NCBI GenBank assembly: GCA_964650885.1
Contig: CAZYXG010000004.1
Coordinates: 25,854-89,853, forward strand
Source of the DNA: JAPLFM01 sp964650885
GTDB lineage: Bacteria; Bacteroidota; Ignavibacteria; Kapaibacteriales; UBA2268
DNA length: 64,000 nucleotides
Direction of reading: 5' to 3'
The notes under the pieces are model-generated. The model saw nothing but the letters and a program-made list of their open reading frames with translations. It had not been told where the DNA came from and did no database searches. Shown piece after piece: positions 46,523-54,403 of the stretch. Within the stretch, counting starts at the first letter, position 1; each line of letters begins with the position of its first letter. The position numbers were made by a program, and so were the translations under genes.

Positions 46523-47673
46523 ACGATGGAACAATAAATAATTTTTCGAATGACATTATTGAATTGCCGATTGTAGCAAAACAATATAATATCTATGGTG
46601 TTACTTTAAAAAAACTACAAACGCTTTGCGTATCGCTTGGAATGGAAAGCTATAGAGCTGCCCAGATTTTTAATGCGTTATACAAACAAAAAGTATCAAG
46701 CTTCAGTGAAATCAAACAAATCAAAAAAGAAAATCAAGAAAAGTTAGCCGAGAAATTTACTTTTGAAGTATTTAATTCAGTTAAAAAGCAAATTTCTATT
46801 GATGGTTCTGTGAAATATTTATTTAAGCTATTCGATGGCAAATCAATCGAATCAGTCTATATGCCTTGGCTAAGCGATGATTCTAGTATTTTAGAACGCA
46901 CCACGCTTTGTATTTCATCTCAAGTGGGTTGTGCTGTAGATTGTACTTTTTGTGCCACTGGCAAGCTCGGATTCACTAGAAATTTAGATACTGGCGAAAT
47001 TATTAGTCAAATAATGTTTATTGAAAAAGACTTAAACATTAAACTTACTAACATAGTTTTTATGGGAATGGGCGAACCACTACTTAATTATAAAAACGTG
47101 GTGGACTCTATAGATATTATGACTGACGAAAACTCTGGGCTGCTGAATAGAAAGAAAATCACAGTCTCAACTTCGGGAATAGTGCCGAAAATATCGCAAC
47201 TTTCAAAAATTGATAAACCAGTGAAATTAGCAATTTCCCTGCACGCTACCACTAATGGGGTGCGAGATAAAATAGTTCCGCTCAATAAGAAAATGAATAT
47301 TGATGATATTATGGAAGCTGTGGAAGATTACTACCGAACCACAGGACTTGCTATTACTTATGAATATATCCCATTTAAAGATTTGAACGATACAGAAGCC
47401 GATGCAAAACGATTAGCAAAAATTTGCAAAAGAGTTCCTTCGAGAGTGAATTTAATACCATTCAATGATATTAGCTTCACTGCTCCAACTGGTGTGGCTG
47501 CAGAGCTTAGACCATCCTCAGCAGAAAAAGTGATTGAATTTGCAGAACAAATTAGAAAATTTGGCGGAGTAGCAATTGTGCGAGATACATTCGGCAGAGA
47601 TATAGATGCCGCTTGCGGACAGTTGGCTTTATCGGAAAAAGTAAACGACAAAATAATGGATTTGAAACTATGA
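46519..47673 (+). CDS. rlmN: Dual-specificity 23S rRNA/tRNA adenine-C2 methyltransferase RlmN
   Basis: A 384-residue radical SAM methyltransferase that methylates A2503 of 23S rRNA and A37 of some tRNAs. The 4Fe-4S motif CxxxCxxC is Cys138, Cys142, Cys145 (GCAVDCTFCATG), followed by FMGMGEPLLNY and SLHATTNGVRDKIVPLNK. The methyl-carrying cysteine is Cys366 in AACGQLA. ATG at 46519 is chosen over an upstream TTG because it overlaps the previous stop in ATGA. It is embedded in an envelope operon, an odd but not unusual placement. Confidence 0.95.
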   Translation: MNDGTINNFSNDIIELPIVAKQYNIYGVTLKKLQTLCVSLGMESYRAAQIFNALYKQKVSSFSEIKQIKKENQEKLAEKFTFEVFNSVKKQISIDGSVKYLFKLFDGKSIESVYMPWLSDDSSILERTTLCISSQVGCAVDCTFCATGKLGFTRNLDTGEIISQIMFIEKDLNIKLTNIVFMGMGEPLLNYKNVVDSIDIMTDENSGLLNRKKITVSTSGIVPKISQLSKIDKPVKLAISLHATTNGVRDKIVPLNKKMNIDDIMEAVEDYYRTTGLAITYEYIPFKDLNDTEADAKRLAKICKRVPSRVNLIPFNDISFTAPTGVAAELRPSSAEKVIEFAEQIRKFGGVAIVRDTFGRDIDAACGQLALSEKVNDKIMDLKL

Positions 47674-48566
47674 AATTGATTTATCTATTTTTAATATTAT
47701 TGGCGTATGGCACAGCTTCGGCTACTGTTTCTCTTAAATACATTACTCCTAGCGACACATTATATTATATTCGATTGAACACTGGCGATGAGCTAATCGG
47801 CACTGTGAAGGAATTAGTAAGTTCGCAAGAAGAAAGCGATGGTATTAAATTTAAAACAGAAATTGGAACTGCAACAATATATGATTTCCAAATAGCAGAA
47901 ATGATTTTATATAAAAACTTTTACCGCCAAGGCAATAGAGTTTTCCTTTTGCCAACTGGTGAACCAATTGGCAACAACCATTATGTAGCTAATTATGAAC
48001 TTATAATGATGCAATTTGGCTTTGGTATTTCTGATTTTTTTTCGCTAACTGGCTCTGCAACTTTGCTGCCAAATAGCTTGACTGACAATCTGCAAAACTT
48101 GAATGCTAAATTTACTGTCTATCAAGAAAATTATGAATCAATGGAAGGTAGAATGTCTGTAGCAGTTGGTGCAAACTATGCCTATTTGAGAGGTCAAGAA
48201 TACTTTGCCCACCTCTATGGCGTGTCCACTTTTCGTGGGGAACGCTCTGCTCTCAGCTTGTCAGTACTCTATAAAATGGGCAACAACGACAGAACGGAAG
48301 TTAGATTCAATAATGTACCTACTTTTATTAATTATCCGAATGGTGCGTTTGGTATAGCTTTAGGGATAGACTCTAAATTCAAAAATTCGAATAATTTGCA
48401 TTTTATTGGGGAACTTTGGAATGTGGACATTACTAGACCGACTAACACTGGGGTTTTAATTGGATTGCGTTTGGCGAATACTAAATTTTCGGCGGATTTT
48501 GGATTGGCAATTTTCACACAACCATTTATAGCACCATTCACACAGTTTAGCTGGACACCATTTTAA
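47670..48566 (+). CDS. Exported beta-rich protein, probable outer-membrane barrel
   Basis: A 298-residue protein; the ATG at 47670 overlaps the rlmN stop (ATGA) and gives signal peptide MKLIYLFLILLAYGTASA. Residues 30-90 hold a small domain (YYIRLNTGDELIGTVKEL ... TIYDFQIAEMI) resembling an SH3-like or Lsm-like strand set. The rest alternates as barrel strands and ends in Phe, a common outer-membrane signal. I do not recognise the family. It is the last gene of the compact run and converges with the NlpC gene one base away. Confidence 0.65.
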   Translation: MKLIYLFLILLAYGTASATVSLKYITPSDTLYYIRLNTGDELIGTVKELVSSQEESDGIKFKTEIGTATIYDFQIAEMILYKNFYRQGNRVFLLPTGEPIGNNHYVANYELIMMQFGFGISDFFSLTGSATLLPNSLTDNLQNLNAKFTVYQENYESMEGRMSVAVGANYAYLRGQEYFAHLYGVSTFRGERSALSLSVLYKMGNNDRTEVRFNNVPTFINYPNGAFGIALGIDSKFKNSNNLHFIGELWNVDITRPTNTGVLIGLRLANTKFSADFGLAIFTQPFIAPFTQFSWTPF

Positions 48567-48567
48567 T

Positions 48568-49086
48568 CTATTTTTTGCAAACTCTGCCGAAACCGACAAG
48601 CATATTGCTTAGATAGCTAGTATCGAGTTTTTCTCGGACAACACCACGAGATGTGCTTGCATGAATTACTTCATTTTTGCCAACTACTATTCCTACATGA
48701 GAAATTTGGTTTGAATTCTTTTGGAAAAAGACCAAATCACCAACTTCATAGTCGTTTCGACCTAACTTTTGGCTGAAATCATACTGCTCGGAAGCAGTGC
48801 GGGGGACACTGATACCGCAGTAATTATAGACATTTTGCACAAAAGCAGAGCAGTCAATACCGTTCTCATTATTGCCACCGAATTGATAGGGAACTCCAAT
48901 CCAGCGTTCTGCATTTCTAACTATTTTATCTTCATCAACACAAGTTTGCTTGCTTACAGACTTTGTAGTGTTAGTCTGCTGCTGCTGTTGGGTATTTACT
49001 GAATTCGAAGCAAACCTAACTAAAGGAGTGCAAGAAAAAAGTAGAAGTCCACTTGCAAAAAAGATATTTCGTAATAGTGCTTTCAT
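48568..49086 (-). CDS. NlpC/P60-family peptidoglycan endopeptidase lipoprotein
   Basis: A 172-residue cell-wall hydrolase cutting peptide cross-links in murein. The lipobox is LFSC (Cys19); a Gln/Asn/Thr-rich linker (about 30-48) leads to the NlpC/P60 domain with catalytic Cys79 (NGIDCSAFV), His130 (ISHVGIVVG) and His142 (VIHAST). Length and layout match Spr/MepS. The gene is convergent with its right-reading neighbour, leaving one base between stops, and a 28-base gap separates it from the ligase gene upstream. Confidence 0.93.
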   Translation of the reverse strand: MKALLRNIFFASGLLLFSCTPLVRFASNSVNTQQQQQTNTTKSVSKQTCVDEDKIVRNAERWIGVPYQFGGNNENGIDCSAFVQNVYNYCGISVPRTASEQYDFSQKLGRNDYEVGDLVFFQKNSNQISHVGIVVGKNEVIHASTSRGVVREKLDTSYLSNMLVGFGRVCKK

Positions 49087-49114
49087 TGTTTCGCATAATG
49101 ATTAATACTATTGA

Positions 49115-49864
49115 TTAATCAATTTTAATGCCAATTGAAACTAAGCCATTGGCAATGCTTTTAGCACATTCTGAGTAGCTAATTTCTCGTGAGCAGGCTT
49201 GGCTCAAAGTAGCTGTTTCATTTGTAAGATAGTCTTTAGCTCTTTGTATTTTGTCGCTATCTTCAAATGGCAGTAAGTCCGGGAGCAACTCGTGTCCTGC
49301 ACCTAAAATAATTGAGCCATGCTGTAAAAGTACGTCGCCAAAAACTCTTTGTGCTGAACCTACAATCTTTTTGTCGGCAAGAGTAACTTCATACTTGGCA
49401 GAGCTGGCAAAACACGCAAAAGCCAATTCGCTTTCTTTATAGAATTTATTGAAATTAGGAGTGCTGCGAACAAAGTCTAAATCGGCACCAAGCTCTGCAA
49501 AAACTTTAATAAAAAAGAGATGTATATCTTTATAGATTTTGTGTCTATCAAGTTCTGGCGATAGCTTCATTATTATAGAATAAGTCAATTCATTCGCATG
49601 CAAAACAGCTCTTCCACCAGTTGGGCGAGTTACTATATCAATTCCACTTGTCTTACATTTTTCTGCACTTATTCCATCGCTTTTTTGGTTATAGCCAAGT
49701 GAAACGCACCAGGGCTTCCAAGCATACACACGGAAAGTTTCCTCAGCCGAACCATCTTGCAATGCTTTAGCTTTAGCCATATCCCAAGCCATATTTTCTT
49801 CGCCTGTCATAAAGCCAGTGTTGTAATAACTAAACTCTCGATTCCAAAGTTCTATTTTTTGCAT
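49115..49864 (-). CDS. Lipoate/octanoate protein ligase-family protein (LplA/LipM type)
   Basis: A 249-residue biotin/lipoate ligase-fold enzyme. It shows TRPTGGRAVLH (about 79-89, acyl/adenylate loop), the cysteine block ACFASSAKYEV with Cys151, and ADKKIVGSAQRVFGDVLLQHGSII (lysine near 165). The position of Cys151 matches the acyl-carrying cysteine of LipM octanoyltransferase, so it may act as LipM rather than as an ATP-dependent LplA. It would lipoylate 2-oxoacid dehydrogenases, plausibly including the E2 partner of the fused E1 in this window. Transcribed leftward after its own start. Confidence 0.85.
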   Translation of the reverse strand: MQKIELWNREFSYYNTGFMTGEENMAWDMAKAKALQDGSAEETFRVYAWKPWCVSLGYNQKSDGISAEKCKTSGIDIVTRPTGGRAVLHANELTYSIIMKLSPELDRHKIYKDIHLFFIKVFAELGADLDFVRSTPNFNKFYKESELAFACFASSAKYEVTLADKKIVGSAQRVFGDVLLQHGSIILGAGHELLPDLLPFEDSDKIQRAKDYLTNETATLSQACSREISYSECAKSIANGLVSIGIKID

Positions 49865-49879
49865 TAATTCTCAGTAAAT

Positions 49880-49913
49880 AAAAAAATACCTTCTCTAAAT
49901 AAAGAGAAGGTAT
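49880..49913 (-). terminator. Intrinsic terminator after NmrA-like gene
   Basis: Read leftward, ATACCTTCTCT (49903-49913) pairs with AGAGAAGGTAT (49886-49896) around a 6-base loop and is followed by seven T. It separates the NmrA-like gene from the ligase. Confidence 0.85.
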
Positions 49914-49946
49914 GTGTATGAATTATTATTTCAAAATTACGAATAA

Positions 49947-50831
49947 TTATGAATTTTGGTATGCGTAAACTAAGTTTGGCAAGAAATCAGCAAAACTTGT
50001 TTCAGTTGTGTTTTCTGCTGTGCGTGTATGATGGTCGTTCATTCCCAATTCATTTGCTGCACGGCTGATTTGAACCATTGCTTGAGCAACACTATCGGAC
50101 ATACCCATTTCTAACATTGCATTTTTTGCATCGGAATAAGGGAACTGAACATATTGCAATTCTGGTTTGCCAATAGCTTCGCCCAATGCTTTTGCAATTT
50201 CATTATAAGAAATTTCAGCACTACCTAAAACATATTGAGCTGACTTACCTGTGAATGATCCATCAGCAAGGAATTCACTTGCTTTCTTAGAAATATCTTT
50301 AGTAGCTACCATTGAAAACTTAACGTCGCCTTTAGTGGGAGATCCAATAATTCCCATTGGTTTTATAGTACTTAAAGTCCAATATAAGTTTTCTAAGAAA
50401 AAGCCAGCTCTTAAATATACTGCATTAAAATCTGAAGGCAATTCACTAATCATTTGTTCAAAATAATGAGTTCCTTTGATTGCTCCAGTATCTTCCGACA
50501 TATTAGCACCAACGCTGCTTAAAAGAACGATTTTCTTCACACCATTTGCTTTGATTGCTTCGGTAATGTTTTTGCCTACCAATTTTTGATAATCAAGCAT
50601 ATTTTCAGCATTATACTTTGGTGGAATCATTGCATAAACTGATTCTGCACCTTGCAAAGATTCATTAACGAAAGCTGCATTTTCTAAATCGCCAACTTTT
50701 ATTTCAGTAGCGTTTAGAGCGGTTAGCTTTTCTTCGCTTCTGCCAACAGCTCGCACTTTCAGCCCTTTAGCTATTAAATTTTTTGCAACACCAGAACCAG
50801 TGTTGCCAGTCGCTCCAAGAACAACAATCAT
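49947..50831 (-). CDS. NmrA/NAD(P)-binding reductase-like protein
   Basis: A 294-residue atypical short-chain dehydrogenase. The dinucleotide motif is VVLGATGNTGSGVAKNLI (about 3-20), followed by LKVRAVGRSEEKL, whose Arg favours NADP. VKKIVLLSSVGANMSEDTG (about 99-117) corresponds to the family's strand-4 to 5 region; the catalytic Tyr-Lys pair of classical SDRs is absent, as usual for NmrA-like sensors. It could be a quinone reductase or a redox sensor. It has its own terminator at 49880 and diverges from the small barrel gene. Confidence 0.8.
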   Translation of the reverse strand: MIVVLGATGNTGSGVAKNLIAKGLKVRAVGRSEEKLTALNATEIKVGDLENAAFVNESLQGAESVYAMIPPKYNAENMLDYQKLVGKNITEAIKANGVKKIVLLSSVGANMSEDTGAIKGTHYFEQMISELPSDFNAVYLRAGFFLENLYWTLSTIKPMGIIGSPTKGDVKFSMVATKDISKKASEFLADGSFTGKSAQYVLGSAEISYNEIAKALGEAIGKPELQYVQFPYSDAKNAMLEMGMSDSVAQAMVQISRAANELGMNDHHTRTAENTTETSFADFLPNLVYAYQNS

Positions 50832-50955
50832 TTTATTTTCCTTAAAGGATTAAAAAAAGTAATAAATATAAAATATTTTTTCTAATTTAGTTATTGACTA
50901 TTTAGTAATGTAAATTATTTCAATTTTTTTTTAATTCATTAATGGGGAATTTTTA

Positions 50956-51504
50956 ATGAAAAAACTTTTTGTAATTATCTTAATCTTATCGTCGTTTGCA
51001 GCATTTGCTCAGAAAGGTAGTTCTACTTCGACACCAACTACATCTTCAAATGGAAAATACGGTAGAGCTTTAGACACTTGGGGTTTGGGAGTGAAATTAG
51101 AGTCTGGTGTTGGTAATTTTGGGATAGATTTTGGTTACGCAATCAATAGAAATATTTCTATCGGTACAGACTTTGGCATTGGCTATGTTGGAGCTAAAAC
51201 AGTGGCTGGCGTTATCTTAGACAAAGACAAAGGATATTTAGGCTATTCACTTGCGCCTTATGTGAAATACTATCTTGAGCCAAGCGGCAGTATTTTTCCT
51301 TATTTCAAAGGACAAATAGCTATTGGAAAAAACGGAGCAAATTCTAACTATACTTTGTTTAGAGCATTAATGGGTGCAGAATGGTATCCAATTACTACTT
51401 TGGCAATTGGTGGCGGTTTAAGTTTGTTGGAATACAACACAGATAATAGCCAATTTCAAATTGGAACTCTTTACCCAATGTTGAACCTTATGTGGTGGAT
51501 GTAA
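50956..51504 (+). CDS. Small outer-membrane beta-barrel protein
   Basis: A 182-residue protein with signal peptide MKKLFVIILILSSFAAFA, a Ser/Thr-rich linker (about 20-33) and about eight amphipathic strands (WGLGVKLESGVGNFGIDFGY, GYSLAPYVKYYLEPSG, YTLFRALMGAEWYPIT, LYPMLNLMWW). This fits OmpA/OmpX-like 8-strand barrels of Bacteroidota. Function is unknown. A hairpin terminator follows at 51534. Confidence 0.75.
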   Translation: MKKLFVIILILSSFAAFAQKGSSTSTPTTSSNGKYGRALDTWGLGVKLESGVGNFGIDFGYAINRNISIGTDFGIGYVGAKTVAGVILDKDKGYLGYSLAPYVKYYLEPSGSIFPYFKGQIAIGKNGANSNYTLFRALMGAEWYPITTLAIGGGLSLLEYNTDNSQFQIGTLYPMLNLMWWM

Positions 51505-51533
51505 TTATTCAGAAATAATTACTAATCATTGAT

Positions 51534-51565
51534 AAAGTCCTTAGAGCAATCTGGGGACTTTTTTT
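51534..51565 (+). terminator. Intrinsic terminator after small barrel gene
   Basis: AAAGTCC (51534-51540) pairs with GGACTTT (51555-51561), with an inner AGA/TCT pairing across the loop, and is followed by a T-run. Confidence 0.75.
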
Positions 51566-51652
51566 ATGTGCTTATTTTATCCCTTTAATAATTACAACTG
51601 AAGACCATTTTTCTTTATATTTGCATAAAAATTTCTAACAAATTCAATTGAA

Positions 51653-52594
51653 ATGGCAAAAGTATTAATCACAGGTGGTGCAGGTTTTCTTGGCTCCCAC
51701 CTTTGCGAAAGATTTATAGCTGAGGGTGATGAAGTAATCTGTATGGATAATTTCATTACTGGCTCACCAGAAAACATATCACATCTGCTTGGCAATCCTA
51801 AATTCAAATTCTTGCAATATGACGTAACAGACTATATATTTGTAGAAGGCGATTTGGATTATATTCTGCATTTCGCTTCGCCTGCCTCTCCAATTGATTA
51901 TCTTAAATTTCCAATTCAAACTCTTAAAGTTGGTTCGATAGGCACTCATAAAGCATTGGGATTGGCTAAAGCAAAAAATGCTCGCTTTTTGCTAGCAAGT
52001 ACAAGTGAAACTTATGGGGATCCGCTTATCCACCCACAGCCAGAAACTTATTGGGGAAATGTGAATCCAGTTGGCTCTCGTGGGGTTTATGATGAAGCAA
52101 AACGCTTTGCTGAAGCAATGACTATGGCATACCACCGTTACCACGGAGTGGACACTCGAATAGTGCGAATTTTCAATACTTACGGCCCAAGAATGCGGCT
52201 GCAAGACGGCAGAGCAATTCCAAACTTTATCACTCAAGCATTCGCTGGAGAGGACTTGACAGTTTATGGCGATGGCTCGCAAACTCGCTCTGTTTGCTAT
52301 GTGGACGATTTGGTGGAAGGAATTTATAGATTACTTAAGTCGGACGAAGTTTACCCTGTGAACATTGGCAATCCAGATGAAATCACAATGCTTGATTTGG
52401 CAAAAGAGATAAACGAGATTATAAATTGCGGAAGCAAAATCGTATTTACTGATTTGCCTGCGGACGATCCAAAAGTACGCCAACCAGACACCACAAAAGC
52501 AAGAACAATTCTTAATTGGGAAGCCAAAGTGAACAGAAAAGAAGGATTGGCATTAACAATAGCCGACTTCAAAAATAGATTAGGTATTAAATAA
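51653..52594 (+). CDS. UDP-glucuronate decarboxylase (UDP-xylose synthase)
   Basis: A 313-residue extended SDR converting UDP-glucuronate to UDP-xylose with NAD. The Rossmann motif is GGAGFLG (8-14). The STSETYGDP block and HPQPETYWGNVNPVGSRGVY are the UXS signature, with catalytic Tyr146 and Lys150 in YDEAK. Length matches cytosolic bacterial UXS. It is monocistronic, with terminators on both sides. It would supply UDP-xylose for surface glycans, consistent with the glycosyltransferase genes around it, though no xylosyltransferase can be named. Confidence 0.92.
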   Translation: MAKVLITGGAGFLGSHLCERFIAEGDEVICMDNFITGSPENISHLLGNPKFKFLQYDVTDYIFVEGDLDYILHFASPASPIDYLKFPIQTLKVGSIGTHKALGLAKAKNARFLLASTSETYGDPLIHPQPETYWGNVNPVGSRGVYDEAKRFAEAMTMAYHRYHGVDTRIVRIFNTYGPRMRLQDGRAIPNFITQAFAGEDLTVYGDGSQTRSVCYVDDLVEGIYRLLKSDEVYPVNIGNPDEITMLDLAKEINEIINCGSKIVFTDLPADDPKVRQPDTTKARTILNWEAKVNRKEGLALTIADFKNRLGIK

Positions 52595-52611
52595 TAAATT
52601 AGAAAAAGAAG

Positions 52612-52638
52612 AGACGGATAGTTATCCGTCTTTTTTTA
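52612..52638 (+). terminator. Intrinsic terminator after UDP-xylose synthase gene
   Basis: AGACGGAT (52612-52619) pairs with ATCCGTCT (52624-52631) across a 4-base loop, then seven T. Confidence 0.88.
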
Positions 52639-52858
52639 TCGTGGCAGAAAAGTCAATTATCGGTCATTCTCAGCCTGCAAAAAATCCAGAGAACTGCCAA
52701 AAGAAGTTATTAGTAATGAGTGAAGAGTGATAAGTTGTTGCATAACAATTAATTTCTCCCTTTTAAGGAAGATGTTAGCTTGCTGAAATGGTGGTGTTGG
52801 GCGAACCCAAGAGAAGACACATTTCAACAAGCTCAATGACTGCACATATTTCCACTAC

Positions 52859-53407
52859 TCACACAGCTTTCCAGATTTCGTCTTCAATTCCTTTATAGTG
52901 GTTTGCCATTCTGGAGGCAATGAATAGAAAGTCCGAAAGGCGATTTAAAAATTTAACAACTACTTCACCAATATCTTCTTTTTGTGCCAAATCCACTGTG
53001 ATGCGTTCGGCTCTTCGGCAAACAGTACGTGCCTGATGAATAAAAGCGGCAGTTTGCGAACCACCTGGTAAAATAAAGCTACTCAATTTCGGAAGTTTGC
53101 TATCGTATAGGTCTATCAAGTTTTCAAGCCATAGAATTTCTTCTTGCGTCAGGCGAGGGACATTGAATTTTGGTGGTGGATTGAGCGGAGTAGCCAAATC
53201 GGAACCTAGATTGAATAGCAAATTACTAATTCGTTTAAATTCAGGTTGCATTTGCTGCGGCAAATCGAAACTAAGCACCAATCCAATAATAGAATTGAGC
53301 TCATCTACTGTTCCATAAGCCCAAACCCTATCGGAAGTTTTAGAAATTCTTGCTCCATTAAAAAGCCCAGTTGTGCCGTCATCGCCAGTTTTTGTATAAA
53401 TTTTCAT
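52859..53407 (-). CDS. pduO: Cob(I)alamin adenosyltransferase, PduO/MMAB type
   Basis: A 182-residue enzyme making adenosylcobalamin from cob(I)alamin and ATP. The N-terminal ATP loop YTKTGDDGTTGLFNGARISK, the WAYGTVDELNSIIG block, VCRRAERITVDLAQ and the C-terminal NRLSDFLFIASRMAN helix are all characteristic of the PduO/MMAB class, and length agrees. It is divergent from the carbonic-anhydrase-like gene. Its presence implies B12 uptake or synthesis and B12-dependent enzymes elsewhere in the genome. Confidence 0.93.
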   Translation of the reverse strand: MKIYTKTGDDGTTGLFNGARISKTSDRVWAYGTVDELNSIIGLVLSFDLPQQMQPEFKRISNLLFNLGSDLATPLNPPPKFNVPRLTQEEILWLENLIDLYDSKLPKLSSFILPGGSQTAAFIHQARTVCRRAERITVDLAQKEDIGEVVVKFLNRLSDFLFIASRMANHYKGIEDEIWKAV

Positions 53408-53497
53408 TTGAATTGATTGAAATTATCTAAAAATAAGTTAATTTTAAGCAGAAATATGCCGAAAATAATAATAAATTATTTGCTGAGAACAAAAATA

Positions 53498-54403
53498 ATG
53501 AAAGTCCAAAGAATTCTACATACATTTCTTTTATTAAGTGCGATAGTGCTAATTTCTGCTTGTGGCAAGAAAAAAGAAGAACATAATAGAGAAAGAGAGG
53601 ACTTAATCCTCAATAAAGAAGTAATGACCAAAGAAAAATTGGAAAAAATTACTCCCGATATGGTTTTAGACGTACTTAACAAGGGTAATGAACGATACTA
53701 TCAAGGCATAAGTACAGACAGAGATTATGTGCAGCAAGCTGGCAAGTTGAAAGCTCATCAGTATCCATTTGCTTGTATTTTCACTACTTCCGATTCGAGA
53801 ATGTCGCCAGAAATTATTTTCGACCAAGGACTGGGCGATTTATACAACATTCGCTTAGATGGTTTGAACGTTACACCAGAGGTGTTAGGCAGCATGGAAC
53901 ATGCTGTACAAGGCATAGGAGTAAAAGTCATATTGGTTTTGGGACAAACTTCATCTGACGCTATTAAAAACGCTTGCGATGAAATTAAACTCGGCAATAT
54001 AGCAACTATGATTAAAGAAATTGAGCCAATTATTGATCAAGTTACAACCGAACCAACTGAATCGAGAAACTCCTCAAACGCAGACTTTGTAGCAAAAGTA
54101 TCTAAACTATATATGATTGCAAATCTAAACAAAGTTGGAAATTCAAGTCAAATTTTAAAAGATGCAATTGCAGCTGGGAAAATAAAGTTAGTTGGCGGAA
54201 TGTACAATACTGAAGATGGAAAAGTGTCTTTCTTTGATTCTGCTGGAAATGAATTTGTGCCAAAAGATGCTCAAAGAACTTTCTCTCCGGAAGAACAACA
54301 CGGCGAAGAAGGAGGCGAACACAAAACTGATGAACATGGCAAAGATTCTACCAAAACTGGAGAAACTGAACATAAAACAGAAGAAGGACATGGCGGGCAT
54401 TAA
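53498..54403 (+). CDS. Beta-carbonic-anhydrase-fold lipoprotein lacking zinc ligands, His-rich tail
   Basis: A 301-residue lipoprotein. The ATG at 53498 gives signal MKVQRILHTFLLLSAIVLI with lipobox ISAC; a longer frame to a TTG at 53417 hides this. The domain (about 70-190) follows beta-carbonic anhydrase: TTSDSRMSPEIIFDQGLGDL, then EVLGSMEHAVQGIGVKVILV and LGQTSSDA. In active enzymes zinc is held by Cys (CSDSR) and by His and Cys (GHxxCG). Here these are Thr97, Gln150 and Ser153, while the Asp99-Arg101 pair is kept. Zinc catalysis should therefore be lost. The last 40 residues hold six His among many Glu. It may sense, bind or scaffold. It overlaps the next gene by 14 bases. Confidence 0.82.
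   Translation: MKVQRILHTFLLLSAIVLISACGKKKEEHNREREDLILNKEVMTKEKLEKITPDMVLDVLNKGNERYYQGISTDRDYVQQAGKLKAHQYPFACIFTTSDSRMSPEIIFDQGLGDLYNIRLDGLNVTPEVLGSMEHAVQGIGVKVILVLGQTSSDAIKNACDEIKLGNIATMIKEIEPIIDQVTTEPTESRNSSNADFVAKVSKLYMIANLNKVGNSSQILKDAIAAGKIKLVGGMYNTEDGKVSFFDSAGNEFVPKDAQRTFSPEEQHGEEGGEHKTDEHGKDSTKTGETEHKTEEGHGGH

Noticed and set aside
52657..52845. 62-codon open frame on the minus strand
   Set aside because: No recognisable domain, composition like its AT-rich intergenic surroundings, and it lies in the suspected decayed stretch; no start signal supports it.
53417..53497. Longer TTG start for the carbonic-anhydrase-like lipoprotein
   Set aside because: It would bury the lipoprotein signal peptide and lipobox behind 27 basic residues.
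54192..54389. Longer start for the exported protein at 54390
   Set aside because: The extra 66 residues are an out-of-frame reading of the carbonic-anhydrase-like gene, and the internal ATG gives a proper signal peptide.
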